This document shows positions 1 through 5,024 of a stretch of DNA of 5,024 nt, in pieces. Both the position numbers and the translations under genes were made by a program. The stretch comes from Armatimonadota bacterium (GTDB lineage: Bacteria > Armatimonadota > Zipacnadia > Zipacnadales > FEN-943), in the NCBI GenBank assembly GCA_029777735.1, contig JAKORR010000069.1, positions 1 through 5,024 of the forward strand, read 5' to 3'. Each line of letters opens with the position of its first letter. The stretch's first letter is position 1. The notes beneath the pieces are model-generated. The model was not told the DNA's origin. It saw only the letters and a program-made list of their open reading frames with translations, and made no database searches.

Positions 1-444
1 CACCGGCACTCTCGTCCCCGTGCCCTCGCCCTCGATCCAACCCGCGTTGGTAGGCATGAGGGGGTGGACAGCCAGCTCCAGGTCGCGATAGGGGTACATC
101 GTGGAGTTGGCGTAAAGCTCGAGCCGTGCCCGCTGGACCTTTGCACCGCGCGGCAGGTCGCGCAGGTCGAAGCGAATCAGCGACACATAGTGCTCGCCCC
201 AGCGGTTGATCCCGGCGTTCAAGTTTTCGCTGTGGCCGAAGTTGATATCCGCCACCGAGGAGGGAGCATAGAGCAAGCAGTCGTCGACCCCACTGTAGCC
301 CTCGCGGCCTTCCTGCATAACCACCTCCAGCGGCGCCGCAGCCTGTGCGGACCAGGCCATTCCGGTCGCTGCGATAGGGCCCACAACAAGCCCTAGGCCG
401 AAGCCCAAAACCCAAAGCGTGAGGGTAACAAAGAGCAAGCGCAT
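1..444 (-). CDS. Secreted DNRLRE-domain protein, C-terminus outside window
   Basis: This reads on the minus strand from ATG at 444 to the window edge: 148 codons, no stop reached. The start is chosen for a strong AAGGAGG SD 8 nt upstream. Residues 1-35 look like a Sec signal peptide: MRLLFVTLTLW followed by a Gly/Val/Leu-rich core, with a likely cleavage after A33-Q34-A35. The mature part matches the pattern of DNRLRE domains, beta-sandwich modules of surface and secreted proteins. The visible elements are D54-D55 near the start, N68-F69-G70, the hallmark LIRFDLRDLPRG (89-100), then A106-R-L-E-L-Y111 and a W136-x-EG-x-GTG turn. The role is probably extracellular structure or carbohydrate/surface binding, but the domain does not define a substrate. 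It lies 79 nt downstream of the MazG-like gene and may be cotranscribed with it. Domain call fairly confident; whole-protein function unknown because most of the protein may lie off the edge. Confidence 0.75.
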   Translation of the reverse strand, partial: MRLLFVTLTLWVLGFGLGLVVGPIAATGMAWSAQAAAPLEVVMQEGREGYSGVDDCLLYAPSSVADINFGHSENLNAGINRWGEHYVSLIRFDLRDLPRGAKVQRARLELYANSTMYPYRDLELAVHPLMPTNAGWIEGEGTGTRVPV

Positions 445-452
445 ACCGTGTG

Positions 453-459
453 CCTCCTT
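453..459 (-). promoter_or_regulatory. Shine-Dalgarno site of the DNRLRE gene
   Basis: The minus strand reads AAGGAGG, 8 nt before the ATG at 444. It is close to a full anti-SD match and fixes the start of the exported DNRLRE protein. Confidence 0.8.
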
Positions 460-463
460 GTGT

Positions 464-500
464 CCGGAGACCCTGTCTGGGGCCCAAAAGCCGTCCCCGG
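464..500 (-). other. Hairpin between the MazG-like and DNRLRE genes
   Basis: On the minus strand CCGGGGAC (500-493) can pair with GTCTCCGG (471-464): eight pairs including one G-U, around a 21-nt loop. It ends 4 nt before the SD of the DNRLRE gene and has no U-tract. It may be a processing or attenuation element between the two genes, or chance in GC-rich DNA. Confidence 0.3.
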
Positions 501-523
501 TGACGCTGGGGCGGTGCGCCGGT

Positions 524-823
524 CTACTCCAGCGCACCCCGCTTGCAGCAGCAGGGCACCGCCCGGCACTTTGGGCAGCCCTCGCCGTAGCGCCGCTCTG
601 CCGCCGCCTCCAAGTCCACGCCTGCAATCGACGCTAGTGTCGTCAGCCACGCGAGGACGTCGGCGAACTCCTCGGCCAGGGACTCGGGTGCGCCATTCTG
701 CAGCGCGCGCGCCAGTTCGCCCACTTCCTCCACTAGCCACAGGAAGGTCAGCGGCATTCCACGCCCCGCGTCGCGGTCGTGGTACGTATCCCGAATGATC
801 TCCTGAAACTGCCTTATCGTCAT
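524..823 (-). CDS. MazG-like NTP pyrophosphohydrolase with Cys-rich tail
   Basis: A 99-residue protein of the all-alpha NTP pyrophosphohydrolase (MazG-like) superfamily. Such enzymes hydrolyse (d)NTPs, often non-canonical ones, to NMP and pyrophosphate with Mg2+. The metal-binding signature is visible: E32-E33-V-G-E36 on one helix and E51-E52-F-A-D55 on the next. The length fits single-domain members rather than the two-domain MazG of E. coli, so no symbol is given. The C-terminus carries C83-P-K-C86 and C91-C92-C93, resembling the CPxC...CxC tails of some short family members and possibly a zinc site. ATG at 823 is the natural start: the metal helix is correctly placed, and an exact TATAAT box lies 37 nt upstream. 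The SD is weak (GGCGG about 12 nt upstream). It precedes the DNRLRE gene on the same strand and diverges from the lipoprotein gene. Its substrate cannot be read from the sequence. Confidence 0.85.
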   Translation of the reverse strand: MTIRQFQEIIRDTYHDRDAGRGMPLTFLWLVEEVGELARALQNGAPESLAEEFADVLAWLTTLASIAGVDLEAAAERRYGEGCPKCRAVPCCCKRGALE

Positions 824-860
824 GCTTTGGCTTCACCGCCAGGCGGGTTTCGACGCGCCT

Positions 861-866
861 ATTATA
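861..866 (-). promoter_or_regulatory. -10 box of the MazG-like gene
   Basis: An exact TATAAT on the minus strand (ATTATA on plus) places transcription start near 854 and gives a leader of about 30 nt to the ATG at 823. There is no recognisable -35: the position at 17 nt spacing reads GGGGGT, and there is no TGn extension. An activator may be needed, or the promoter may be weak. The rest of the divergent gap (867-1037) showed no RNA gene or convincing operator, only short imperfect inverted repeats. Confidence 0.55.
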
Positions 867-1037
867 AAGCCTTCCCTGCACGAACCCCCGGTTTGCAACT
901 GAGAACCGAACCGGTCGCCGGGCTTACTGTGTGCGCGAAGTGCAGAGTCTTATGGCCTAGCCGGCGCCCTGAGTCGTCGCGGTTCGTCTGGGTTTCAGGG
1001 ACCGGGAAAACTCCCCGACAGTGGCGTGAAGGCAGCG

Positions 1038-1066
1038 TTGACCTGCCCCCTGGGCACATCTATAAT
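1038..1066 (+). promoter_or_regulatory. Sigma-70-type promoter of the lipoprotein gene
   Basis: TTGACC (1038-1043), a 17-nt spacer and an exact TATAAT (1061-1066) form a near-consensus housekeeping promoter. Transcription should start near 1073, giving a leader of about 46 nt. This excludes any translation start upstream of about 1073. Confidence 0.8.
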
Positions 1067-1085
1067 AGCCCGGATTGCTCGCATG

Positions 1086-1095
1086 GCGGATCCGC
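1086..1095. repeat. 10-bp palindrome in the lipoprotein 5' leader
   Basis: GCGGATCCGC is a perfect palindrome about 13-22 nt after the predicted transcription start. It could be an operator or a small leader hairpin next to the SD. It is short enough to be chance in GC-rich DNA, and it overlaps an in-frame upstream ATG at 1083. Confidence 0.3.
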
Positions 1096-1100
1096 ATCGT

Positions 1101-1106
1101 AGGAGG
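1101..1106 (+). promoter_or_regulatory. Shine-Dalgarno site of the lipoprotein gene
   Basis: AGGAGG sits 12 nt before ATG 1119, slightly long but usable. It is only 3 nt before an in-frame GTG at 1110, which is too close. It decides for ATG 1119 over the SD-less in-frame ATG at 1083. Confidence 0.65.
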
Positions 1107-1118
1107 CAGGTGGCACGC

Positions 1119-2105
1119 ATGTCACGATTCCGGTGCCGATGGTGGGCTGTTGGGGTTGCCCTCGGCCTGACAGGAACCCTAGCACTCCTTCTGGGAGGCT
1201 GCGGAAGTAGCGATGACCAGGTGATCTTTCTCAACGTGAGGGAGCGGCCCGGGTGGGGCCTGAACGAGCGACTTGCCGTTGCGGCTCTGGGTGGCGATGG
1301 CAATTTGTACCTGTGGACGGTCACGGCCTCCGGCGGCGGTATCACTCTGCTGACCCCGCGCCGGACGCAGCCCACGGATGCTGTTGGTGGCATGCATCCT
1401 GCCTATAGCCCTAACGACAACGGCGCAAGGATCGCCTTCGCGGGCCGCCGGGGGGAAAGCCAGATCATTTACACGATGAGCTCTTCCAGCGGCGAGAGCG
1501 GCGGCCTGACCGCAGTGACGGAGGAGAAAACCGCCGTGGCCGGCAATGGTAGCGATCGCCAACCCTCCTGGGCGCCGGACGGCAGCGCGATCCTCTACTC
1601 CAGCAACAGGCCCGACGGCAACTGGGATATCTGGAAAGTGACGGTGGCTGACCGGGCCAGGACGGAGCTTATAGCTGATCCTGATCCGGCGATCCCGGGC
1701 AGCGAGGAGCGATGGCCGGTCTACGACCCGACAGGCTCCGGCCGCATCGCCTTTGAGTCCTATGATTCACGGACCAAGGATGCGGACATCTGGCTGCGGG
1801 AGCCCGACGGGACGCTGGCCCGACTCGTTGGCGATGCAACGGATACCTTCGCCGACGGTGCGCCCTGGTGGTCCAACGACGGCCAGTTCATCTACTTTCA
1901 TTCGAACCGTGGCGGTGACTTTGATATCTGGCGGGTTGAAGTGGCGACTGGCGCTCTTGCCCAGATCACCAACTCCGCTGACAGCGATGGGTATCCCGTC
2001 TGCGAACCTAATGGCACTCGCATCGGCTTTCTACGCGGTAACGAGCTCTGGTCCTGCGAAAGCAATGGCACAGACCTACGCCGTATAACCCGTCTGTATC
2101 AGTAG
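1119..2105 (+). CDS. TolB-like PD40 beta-propeller lipoprotein
   Basis: A 328-residue exported lipoprotein. Residues 1-27 are a lipoprotein signal peptide: basic/aromatic start (MSRFRCRWW), hydrophobic core and lipobox L25-G-G-C28, with Cys28 the predicted lipidated residue and G29-S-S-D after it. The mature part has about five visible PD40/TolB-type propeller blades. These show as S/P-x-DG turns and strand ends: AYSPNDNG (95-102), PSWAPDGSAILYSSNR (149-164) with DIW (170-172), YDPTGSGRIAFES (202-214) with DIW (223-225), WSNDGQFIYFHSNR (251-264) with DIW (269-271), and a last blade near 292-318. Known relatives are TolB and the propeller regions of peptidases and sensors. None of those partners is present here, so it is not called tolB. 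It probably binds ligand or protein outside the membrane. The frame stays open upstream to 1026, but the promoter at 1038-1066 lies inside that extension. The following gene is 189 nt away, with possible termination structures between. Confidence 0.85.
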   Translation: MSRFRCRWWAVGVALGLTGTLALLLGGCGSSDDQVIFLNVRERPGWGLNERLAVAALGGDGNLYLWTVTASGGGITLLTPRRTQPTDAVGGMHPAYSPNDNGARIAFAGRRGESQIIYTMSSSSGESGGLTAVTEEKTAVAGNGSDRQPSWAPDGSAILYSSNRPDGNWDIWKVTVADRARTELIADPDPAIPGSEERWPVYDPTGSGRIAFESYDSRTKDADIWLREPDGTLARLVGDATDTFADGAPWWSNDGQFIYFHSNRGGDFDIWRVEVATGALAQITNSADSDGYPVCEPNGTRIGFLRGNELWSCESNGTDLRRITRLYQ

Positions 2106-2133
2106 GCGCTAGGTGAGCCGGGCTTGCGAGATA

Positions 2134-2171
2134 GAATCGCATCGTCGGGGTTTGCGTCCCGGTAGCGATTT
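2134..2171 (+). terminator. Possible terminator hairpin after the lipoprotein gene
   Basis: AATCGC (2135-2140) pairs with GCGATT (2165-2170), with an added G-U pair outside. Inside, CGGG (2146-2149) pairs with CCCG (2158-2161) around an 8-nt loop. It begins 28 nt after the stop codon and is followed by the modest pyrimidine run TTTCTTGCT. It lacks a true U-tract, so termination is only a possibility. Confidence 0.3.
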
Positions 2172-2192
2172 CTTGCTGGACGAGACCCTCGG

Positions 2193-2229
2193 GGGACCTG
2201 TGGCGCAGGGCGCAGCCCCAGCTGGTCCC
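2193..2229 (+). other. Second nested hairpin before the flavoprotein gene
   Basis: GGGACC (2193-2198) pairs with GGTCCC (2224-2229) and encloses GGGC-GCA-GCCC (2208-2218). Like the hairpin at 2134-2171, it has an outer 6-bp stem and an inner 4-bp stem, but there is no U-tract. It lies 65 nt upstream of the GTG start of the flavoprotein gene and could act in that gene's leader or at a transcript end. Confidence 0.3.
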
Positions 2230-2281
2230 GGGGGTGTTAGGGCACGCCCTGCGTTGTTGTGCTCTTCCCACACCCAGGCGC

Positions 2282-2287
2282 GGGAGG
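2282..2287 (+). promoter_or_regulatory. Shine-Dalgarno site selecting a GTG start
   Basis: GGGAGG lies 7 nt before GTG 2295, which is ideal spacing. It supports the GTG over the in-frame ATG at 2259, which would add 12 unconserved-looking residues. Confidence 0.75.
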
Positions 2288-2294
2288 CAGAGCG

Positions 2295-2963
2295 GTGAAG
2301 CTCAAAGTCCTAGGTATTTCAACCACTCCGCGGCTTGGCGGCAATACTGACGTGCTCCTGCGCGAAGCCCTCAAGGGCGCAACCTCTGCCGGAGGGGAGG
2401 CACAGTATGTGTCGCTGCGGGACGTATCTCTCGCTCCCTGCCGGGCCTGCGGCGATTGCTACAGGACCGGTGAGTGTGTGGTCCAAGACGCCTACCAGGA
2501 GATCCTGGCTAAGATCCTGGCCGCCGACCGTATCGTCTTCGCCAGCCCGGTGTACTTCACCAGCGTTTGTGCCCAGGCCAAGACTCTCGTTGACCGCTGC
2601 CAGTGCCTATGGGTACGCAAGTACGTCCTGCAGCAACCCTTCTTTCCCGAAGGGTATCGTGACCGGCGGGGCCTCTTCATCGCCGTGGGCGGGCAGCCAG
2701 GCACGCGCATGTTCGATTGCGTGGGCCTAGTCGCCAAGTACTGGTTTGATGCCTTAGAGGTGCTCCACGAAGGAAGCCTCTTCATCAACGCTGTAGACAA
2801 ACGCGGCGAGATTCTGAAGCACCCGCGTGCTTTGGCAGAGGCCCAGCGGCTAGGTCGTCGGCTCGCTGATCCCACATCTCCACCGCTGAAGGAGCCGGAG
2901 GTCGTGCGCCTCTTCGAGAGCCCGCCCGAGACGTCCAAGGGTGCGGGCCAGTCAGTCTGCTGA
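2295..2963 (+). CDS. Iron-sulfur flavoprotein-like NAD(P)H/FMN reductase
   Basis: A 222-residue flavodoxin-fold protein of the NADPH-dependent FMN reductase/iron-sulfur flavoprotein group. The N-terminus has beta-strand KLKVLGIS followed by the FMN phosphate loop S9-T-T-P-R-L-G-G-N-T18. A compact cluster C49-x2-C52-x2-C55-x5-C61 fits the CX2CX2CX4-7C motif that ligates the [4Fe-4S] cluster in archaeal Isf. Next come the conserved D78-R-I-V-F-A-S-P-V-Y-F88 strand and a GGQPG loop (132-136) near the FMN ring. By family it should carry electrons from a cytoplasmic donor via FMN and Fe-S; the physiological acceptor is unknown. GTG 2295 is the start because of the well-spaced SD and because the protein then begins directly at strand 1. 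I see no promoter of its own, so it may rely on readthrough from the lipoprotein gene. It could alternatively be a flavodoxin-family protein in which the cysteines bind no cluster. Confidence 0.85.
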   Translation: MKLKVLGISTTPRLGGNTDVLLREALKGATSAGGEAQYVSLRDVSLAPCRACGDCYRTGECVVQDAYQEILAKILAADRIVFASPVYFTSVCAQAKTLVDRCQCLWVRKYVLQQPFFPEGYRDRRGLFIAVGGQPGTRMFDCVGLVAKYWFDALEVLHEGSLFINAVDKRGEILKHPRALAEAQRLGRRLADPTSPPLKEPEVVRLFESPPETSKGAGQSVC

Positions 2964-3009
2964 GACAGGTCCTGCCGTTCCGCGTGCCTCGTGGCGCAAG
3001 GGTCTTTCT

Positions 3010-3033
3010 GCCCGCGTTCGGGCTGAGCAGCCC
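3010..3033 (+). other. Overlapping alternative hairpins after the flavoprotein gene
   Basis: Two perfect 5-bp stems with tetraloops share bases. The first is GCCCG-CGTT-CGGGC (3010-3023) and the second is GGGCT-GAGC-AGCCC (3020-3033). Only one can form at a time. They start 46 nt after the flavoprotein stop and lie upstream of the ABC promoter. There is no U-tract on either strand, so an intrinsic terminator is not supported. Confidence 0.35.
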
Positions 3034-3084
3034 CGAGCGCCCACCCTGCGGCGAGTCTGCTCACACGGATGCCCTGGAGCCGCG

Positions 3085-3113
3085 TTGACACTCTGGTAGG
3101 TCCTACCTATAAT
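3085..3113 (+). promoter_or_regulatory. Perfect-consensus sigma-70 promoter of the ABC ATPase
   Basis: TTGACA (3085-3090), exactly 17 nt, then TATAAT (3108-3113): both hexamers and the spacing are consensus. The predicted transcription start is 3119-3121, on or next to the ATG at 3119. A promoter this strong is often under repression, and a perfect palindrome fills most of its spacer. Confidence 0.9.
3095..3107. promoter_or_regulatory. Candidate operator palindrome in the ABC promoter spacer
   Basis: GGTAGG-T-CCTACC is an exact 6+1+6 inverted repeat filling the spacer up to the edge of the -10 box. A dimeric repressor bound here would block RNA polymerase. I cannot assign a regulator family: it does not look like a LacI-type operator, and the 17-nt spacer does not suit MerR-type activation. 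Confidence 0.55.
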
Positions 3114-3118
3114 CCGTG

Positions 3119-4321
<1,203 letters not shown>

Positions 4322-4337
4322 CCCTGTCTACAATCAT

Positions 4338-4376
4338 CCCGAGACCGCAGATTGCTGAGCCTCACCTCCTCTCGGG
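4338..4376 (+). terminator. Inverted repeat after the ABC gene, possible terminator
   Basis: CCCGAGA (4338-4344) and TCTCGGG (4370-4376) are a perfect 7-bp inverted repeat with a 25-nt loop, starting 17 nt after the stop codon. No U-tract follows. The right arm overlaps GGGCC (4374-4378), which can instead pair with GGCCC (4391-4395), giving two exclusive folds. Termination would have to be Rho-dependent or non-canonical. Confidence 0.35.
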
Positions 4377-4413
4377 CCTAATCCTCCCTCGGCCCACGAA
4401 ACGTTCTTCGCGC

Positions 4414-4419
4414 TATAAT
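4414..4419 (+). promoter_or_regulatory. -10 box of tatC
   Basis: An exact TATAAT lies 21 nt before ATG 4441. No -35 is recognisable at 16-18 nt spacing (GGCCCA at 17) and there is no TGn extension. Transcription start would be near 4426, leaving a leader of about 15 nt to ATG 4441 or 45 nt to ATG 4471. Confidence 0.5.
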
Positions 4420-4440
4420 GCTTCGTTACGGTGTAAGGCC

Positions 4441-5024
4441 ATGACAAGGGGGAGACCCCCAATCGACGAGATGGGCTTCTGGGACCATGTGGAGGAGCTG
4501 CGCCAGCGCATTCTTCGCGGCCTTGCCTACGTTGCCGTGGGGGCCTGCATCGCGTGGTTCTTTCGCAGCGACTTGCTGGCTCTACTGCAGTACCCAGCCC
4601 TAGAAGGCGCGCGCCGGGTAGGACTAGAGGACTTCGCTTTCCGCATCTTCGAGGCTGCTAGCGGCTTCATGCTCATGATCCAGATTGCCGTGGTTGGGGG
4701 CATTGTGCTGGCCTCGCCCTTGATTACCCTAGAGCTGTGGGGCTTCCTCGCTCCAGCCCTGCACCCCCATGAGAAACGCTGGGTGCTGTGGGCAGTGCCA
4801 TCGGCCACACTGCTGTTCCTATCCGGTGTCGCCATCTGCTACTGGATTGCTCCGGCGGCTTTTGCCTTTTTCTTGCGCTTCAACTTGTCGCTCGGCGTCT
4901 CGCCCGAGCTGACCCTGGGACCCTACTTGTACTTTTTTCTTCGTCTTATTCTGGTCTTCGGAGTATTATTCGAACTTCCGTTGTTCCTAATGGTATTGGC
5001 GGGCGTGGGGATAGTGACCAGCGC
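4441..5024 (+). CDS. tatC: Sec-independent (Tat) translocase subunit TatC, 3' end outside window
   Basis: The first 194 codons of TatC, the polytopic inner-membrane receptor that binds twin-arginine signal peptides and assembles with TatA/TatB to export folded proteins. Family marks are clear. The N-terminal cytoplasmic motif is H16-V-E-E-L-R21, whose glutamates match the signal-peptide-binding region of E. coli TatC. Further on are W100-G-F-L-A-P-A-L107 with E111 (like E. coli E103), and F177-E-L-P180. Four membrane segments are visible at about 24-41, 76-97, 114-138 and 162-188; a full TatC has six and about 240-260 residues, so roughly 50-65 are missing. The start is ambiguous. ATG 4441 has only AAGG 2 nt upstream. 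ATG 4471 begins MGFWDHVEELR, a common family beginning, but its SD-like AAGGGGGAG is 16 nt away and lies in a hairpin. No tatA/tatB is visible upstream. Confidence 0.93.
   Translation, partial: MTRGRPPIDEMGFWDHVEELRQRILRGLAYVAVGACIAWFFRSDLLALLQYPALEGARRVGLEDFAFRIFEAASGFMLMIQIAVVGGIVLASPLITLELWGFLAPALHPHEKRWVLWAVPSATLLFLSGVAICYWIAPAAFAFFLRFNLSLGVSPELTLGPYLYFFLRLILVFGVLFELPLFLMVLAGVGIVTS
4448..4460 (+). other. GC hairpin between two candidate tatC starts
   Basis: GGGGG-AGA-CCCCC is a perfect 5-bp G-C stem with a 3-nt loop, starting 4 nt after ATG 4441 and ending 10 nt before ATG 4471. It contains the purine-rich SD-like stretch of the second start, so folding would mask it. It could simply be codons for R-G-R-P-P. 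Confidence 0.35.

Noticed and set aside
448..798. Plus-strand frame of 116 codons opposite the MazG-like gene
   Set aside because: The composition is Pro/Arg/Ala-rich with no motif or SD, and it is antisense to the well-supported enzyme.
393..881. 162-codon minus-strand frame overlapping the MazG-like gene in another frame
   Set aside because: It is Arg/Gly-rich, covers the MazG-like gene and crosses the start and SD of the DNRLRE gene and the -10 box at 866. The MazG metal motifs are in the other frame.
893..898. TTGCAA on the minus strand as -35 for the TATAAT at 866
   Set aside because: The spacing is 26 nt, too long for a sigma-70 promoter.
2106..2294. Possible tRNA or riboswitch in the lipoprotein-flavoprotein gap
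   Set aside because: There is no T-arm GGTTCGAAT-like segment, no acceptor pairing and no known riboswitch core. Only simple nested hairpins are present.
2500..2521. Direct repeat AGATCCTGGC, two copies 12 nt apart
   Set aside because: It is in frame within the flavoprotein gene (EILAKILA in a helix) and is explained by codon choice in a repeated helical motif.
2492..3091. 199-codon minus-strand open frame opposite the flavoprotein gene
   Set aside because: Its translation is Ser/Arg/Pro-rich low-quality sequence with no family motif, and it lies antisense to a gene with clear FMN and Fe-S motifs. It is a GC-driven shadow frame.
3091..3107. MerR-type activator site in the ABC promoter spacer
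   Set aside because: MerR-type promoters have 19-20 nt spacers that need untwisting. This spacer is the optimal 17 nt, so repression is the better reading.

Overview
The window is ordinary bacterial chromosome, fairly GC-rich (roughly 60% by eye), with compact intergenic gaps. It holds six protein genes, two of them cut by the window ends. I see no mobile element, CRISPR array, rRNA or tRNA. The lineage cannot be fixed from this sequence. The bacterium has sigma-70-type promoters, Shine-Dalgarno (SD) sites at some genes, a lipobox lipoprotein, a Tat translocase and a DNRLRE-type exported protein. That would fit a deep-branching environmental phylum such as Armatimonadota or Chloroflexota, but this is a guess.

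Layout, left to right. On the minus strand are a partial secreted DNRLRE-domain protein (1-444, C-terminus off the left edge) and, 79 nt upstream of it, a short MazG-like nucleotide pyrophosphohydrolase (524-823) with a cysteine-rich tail. These two probably share a transcript. A divergent intergenic region (824-1118) carries a -10 box for the minus-strand pair and a complete promoter (TTGACC, 17 nt, TATAAT) for the plus-strand side. On the plus strand follow a TolB-like beta-propeller lipoprotein (1119-2105), an iron-sulfur-flavoprotein-like reductase (2295-2963), an MsmK/UgpC/MalK-type sugar-ABC ATPase (3119-4321) and the first 194 codons of tatC (4441 to the right edge).

The genes do not form one obvious pathway. 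Several look separately transcribed. The lipoprotein and ABC genes each have a complete promoter, tatC and the MazG-like gene each have an exact TATAAT box, and every gap contains GC-rich hairpins without a U-tract. The loose common theme is the cell envelope: two exported proteins, a transporter ATPase and Tat export.

The most noteworthy signal is the ABC ATPase promoter. Its hexamers are perfect (TTGACA, 17 nt, TATAAT) and its spacer holds an exact 13-bp palindrome, GGTAGG-T-CCTACC, a strong operator candidate. The first ATG lies only 6 nt beyond the -10 box, so this mRNA may be leaderless. Other points of interest are overlapping, mutually exclusive hairpins in two gaps, and a GGGGG-AGA-CCCCC hairpin between two candidate tatC start codons. 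I found no clear evidence of a wholly new multi-gene system.
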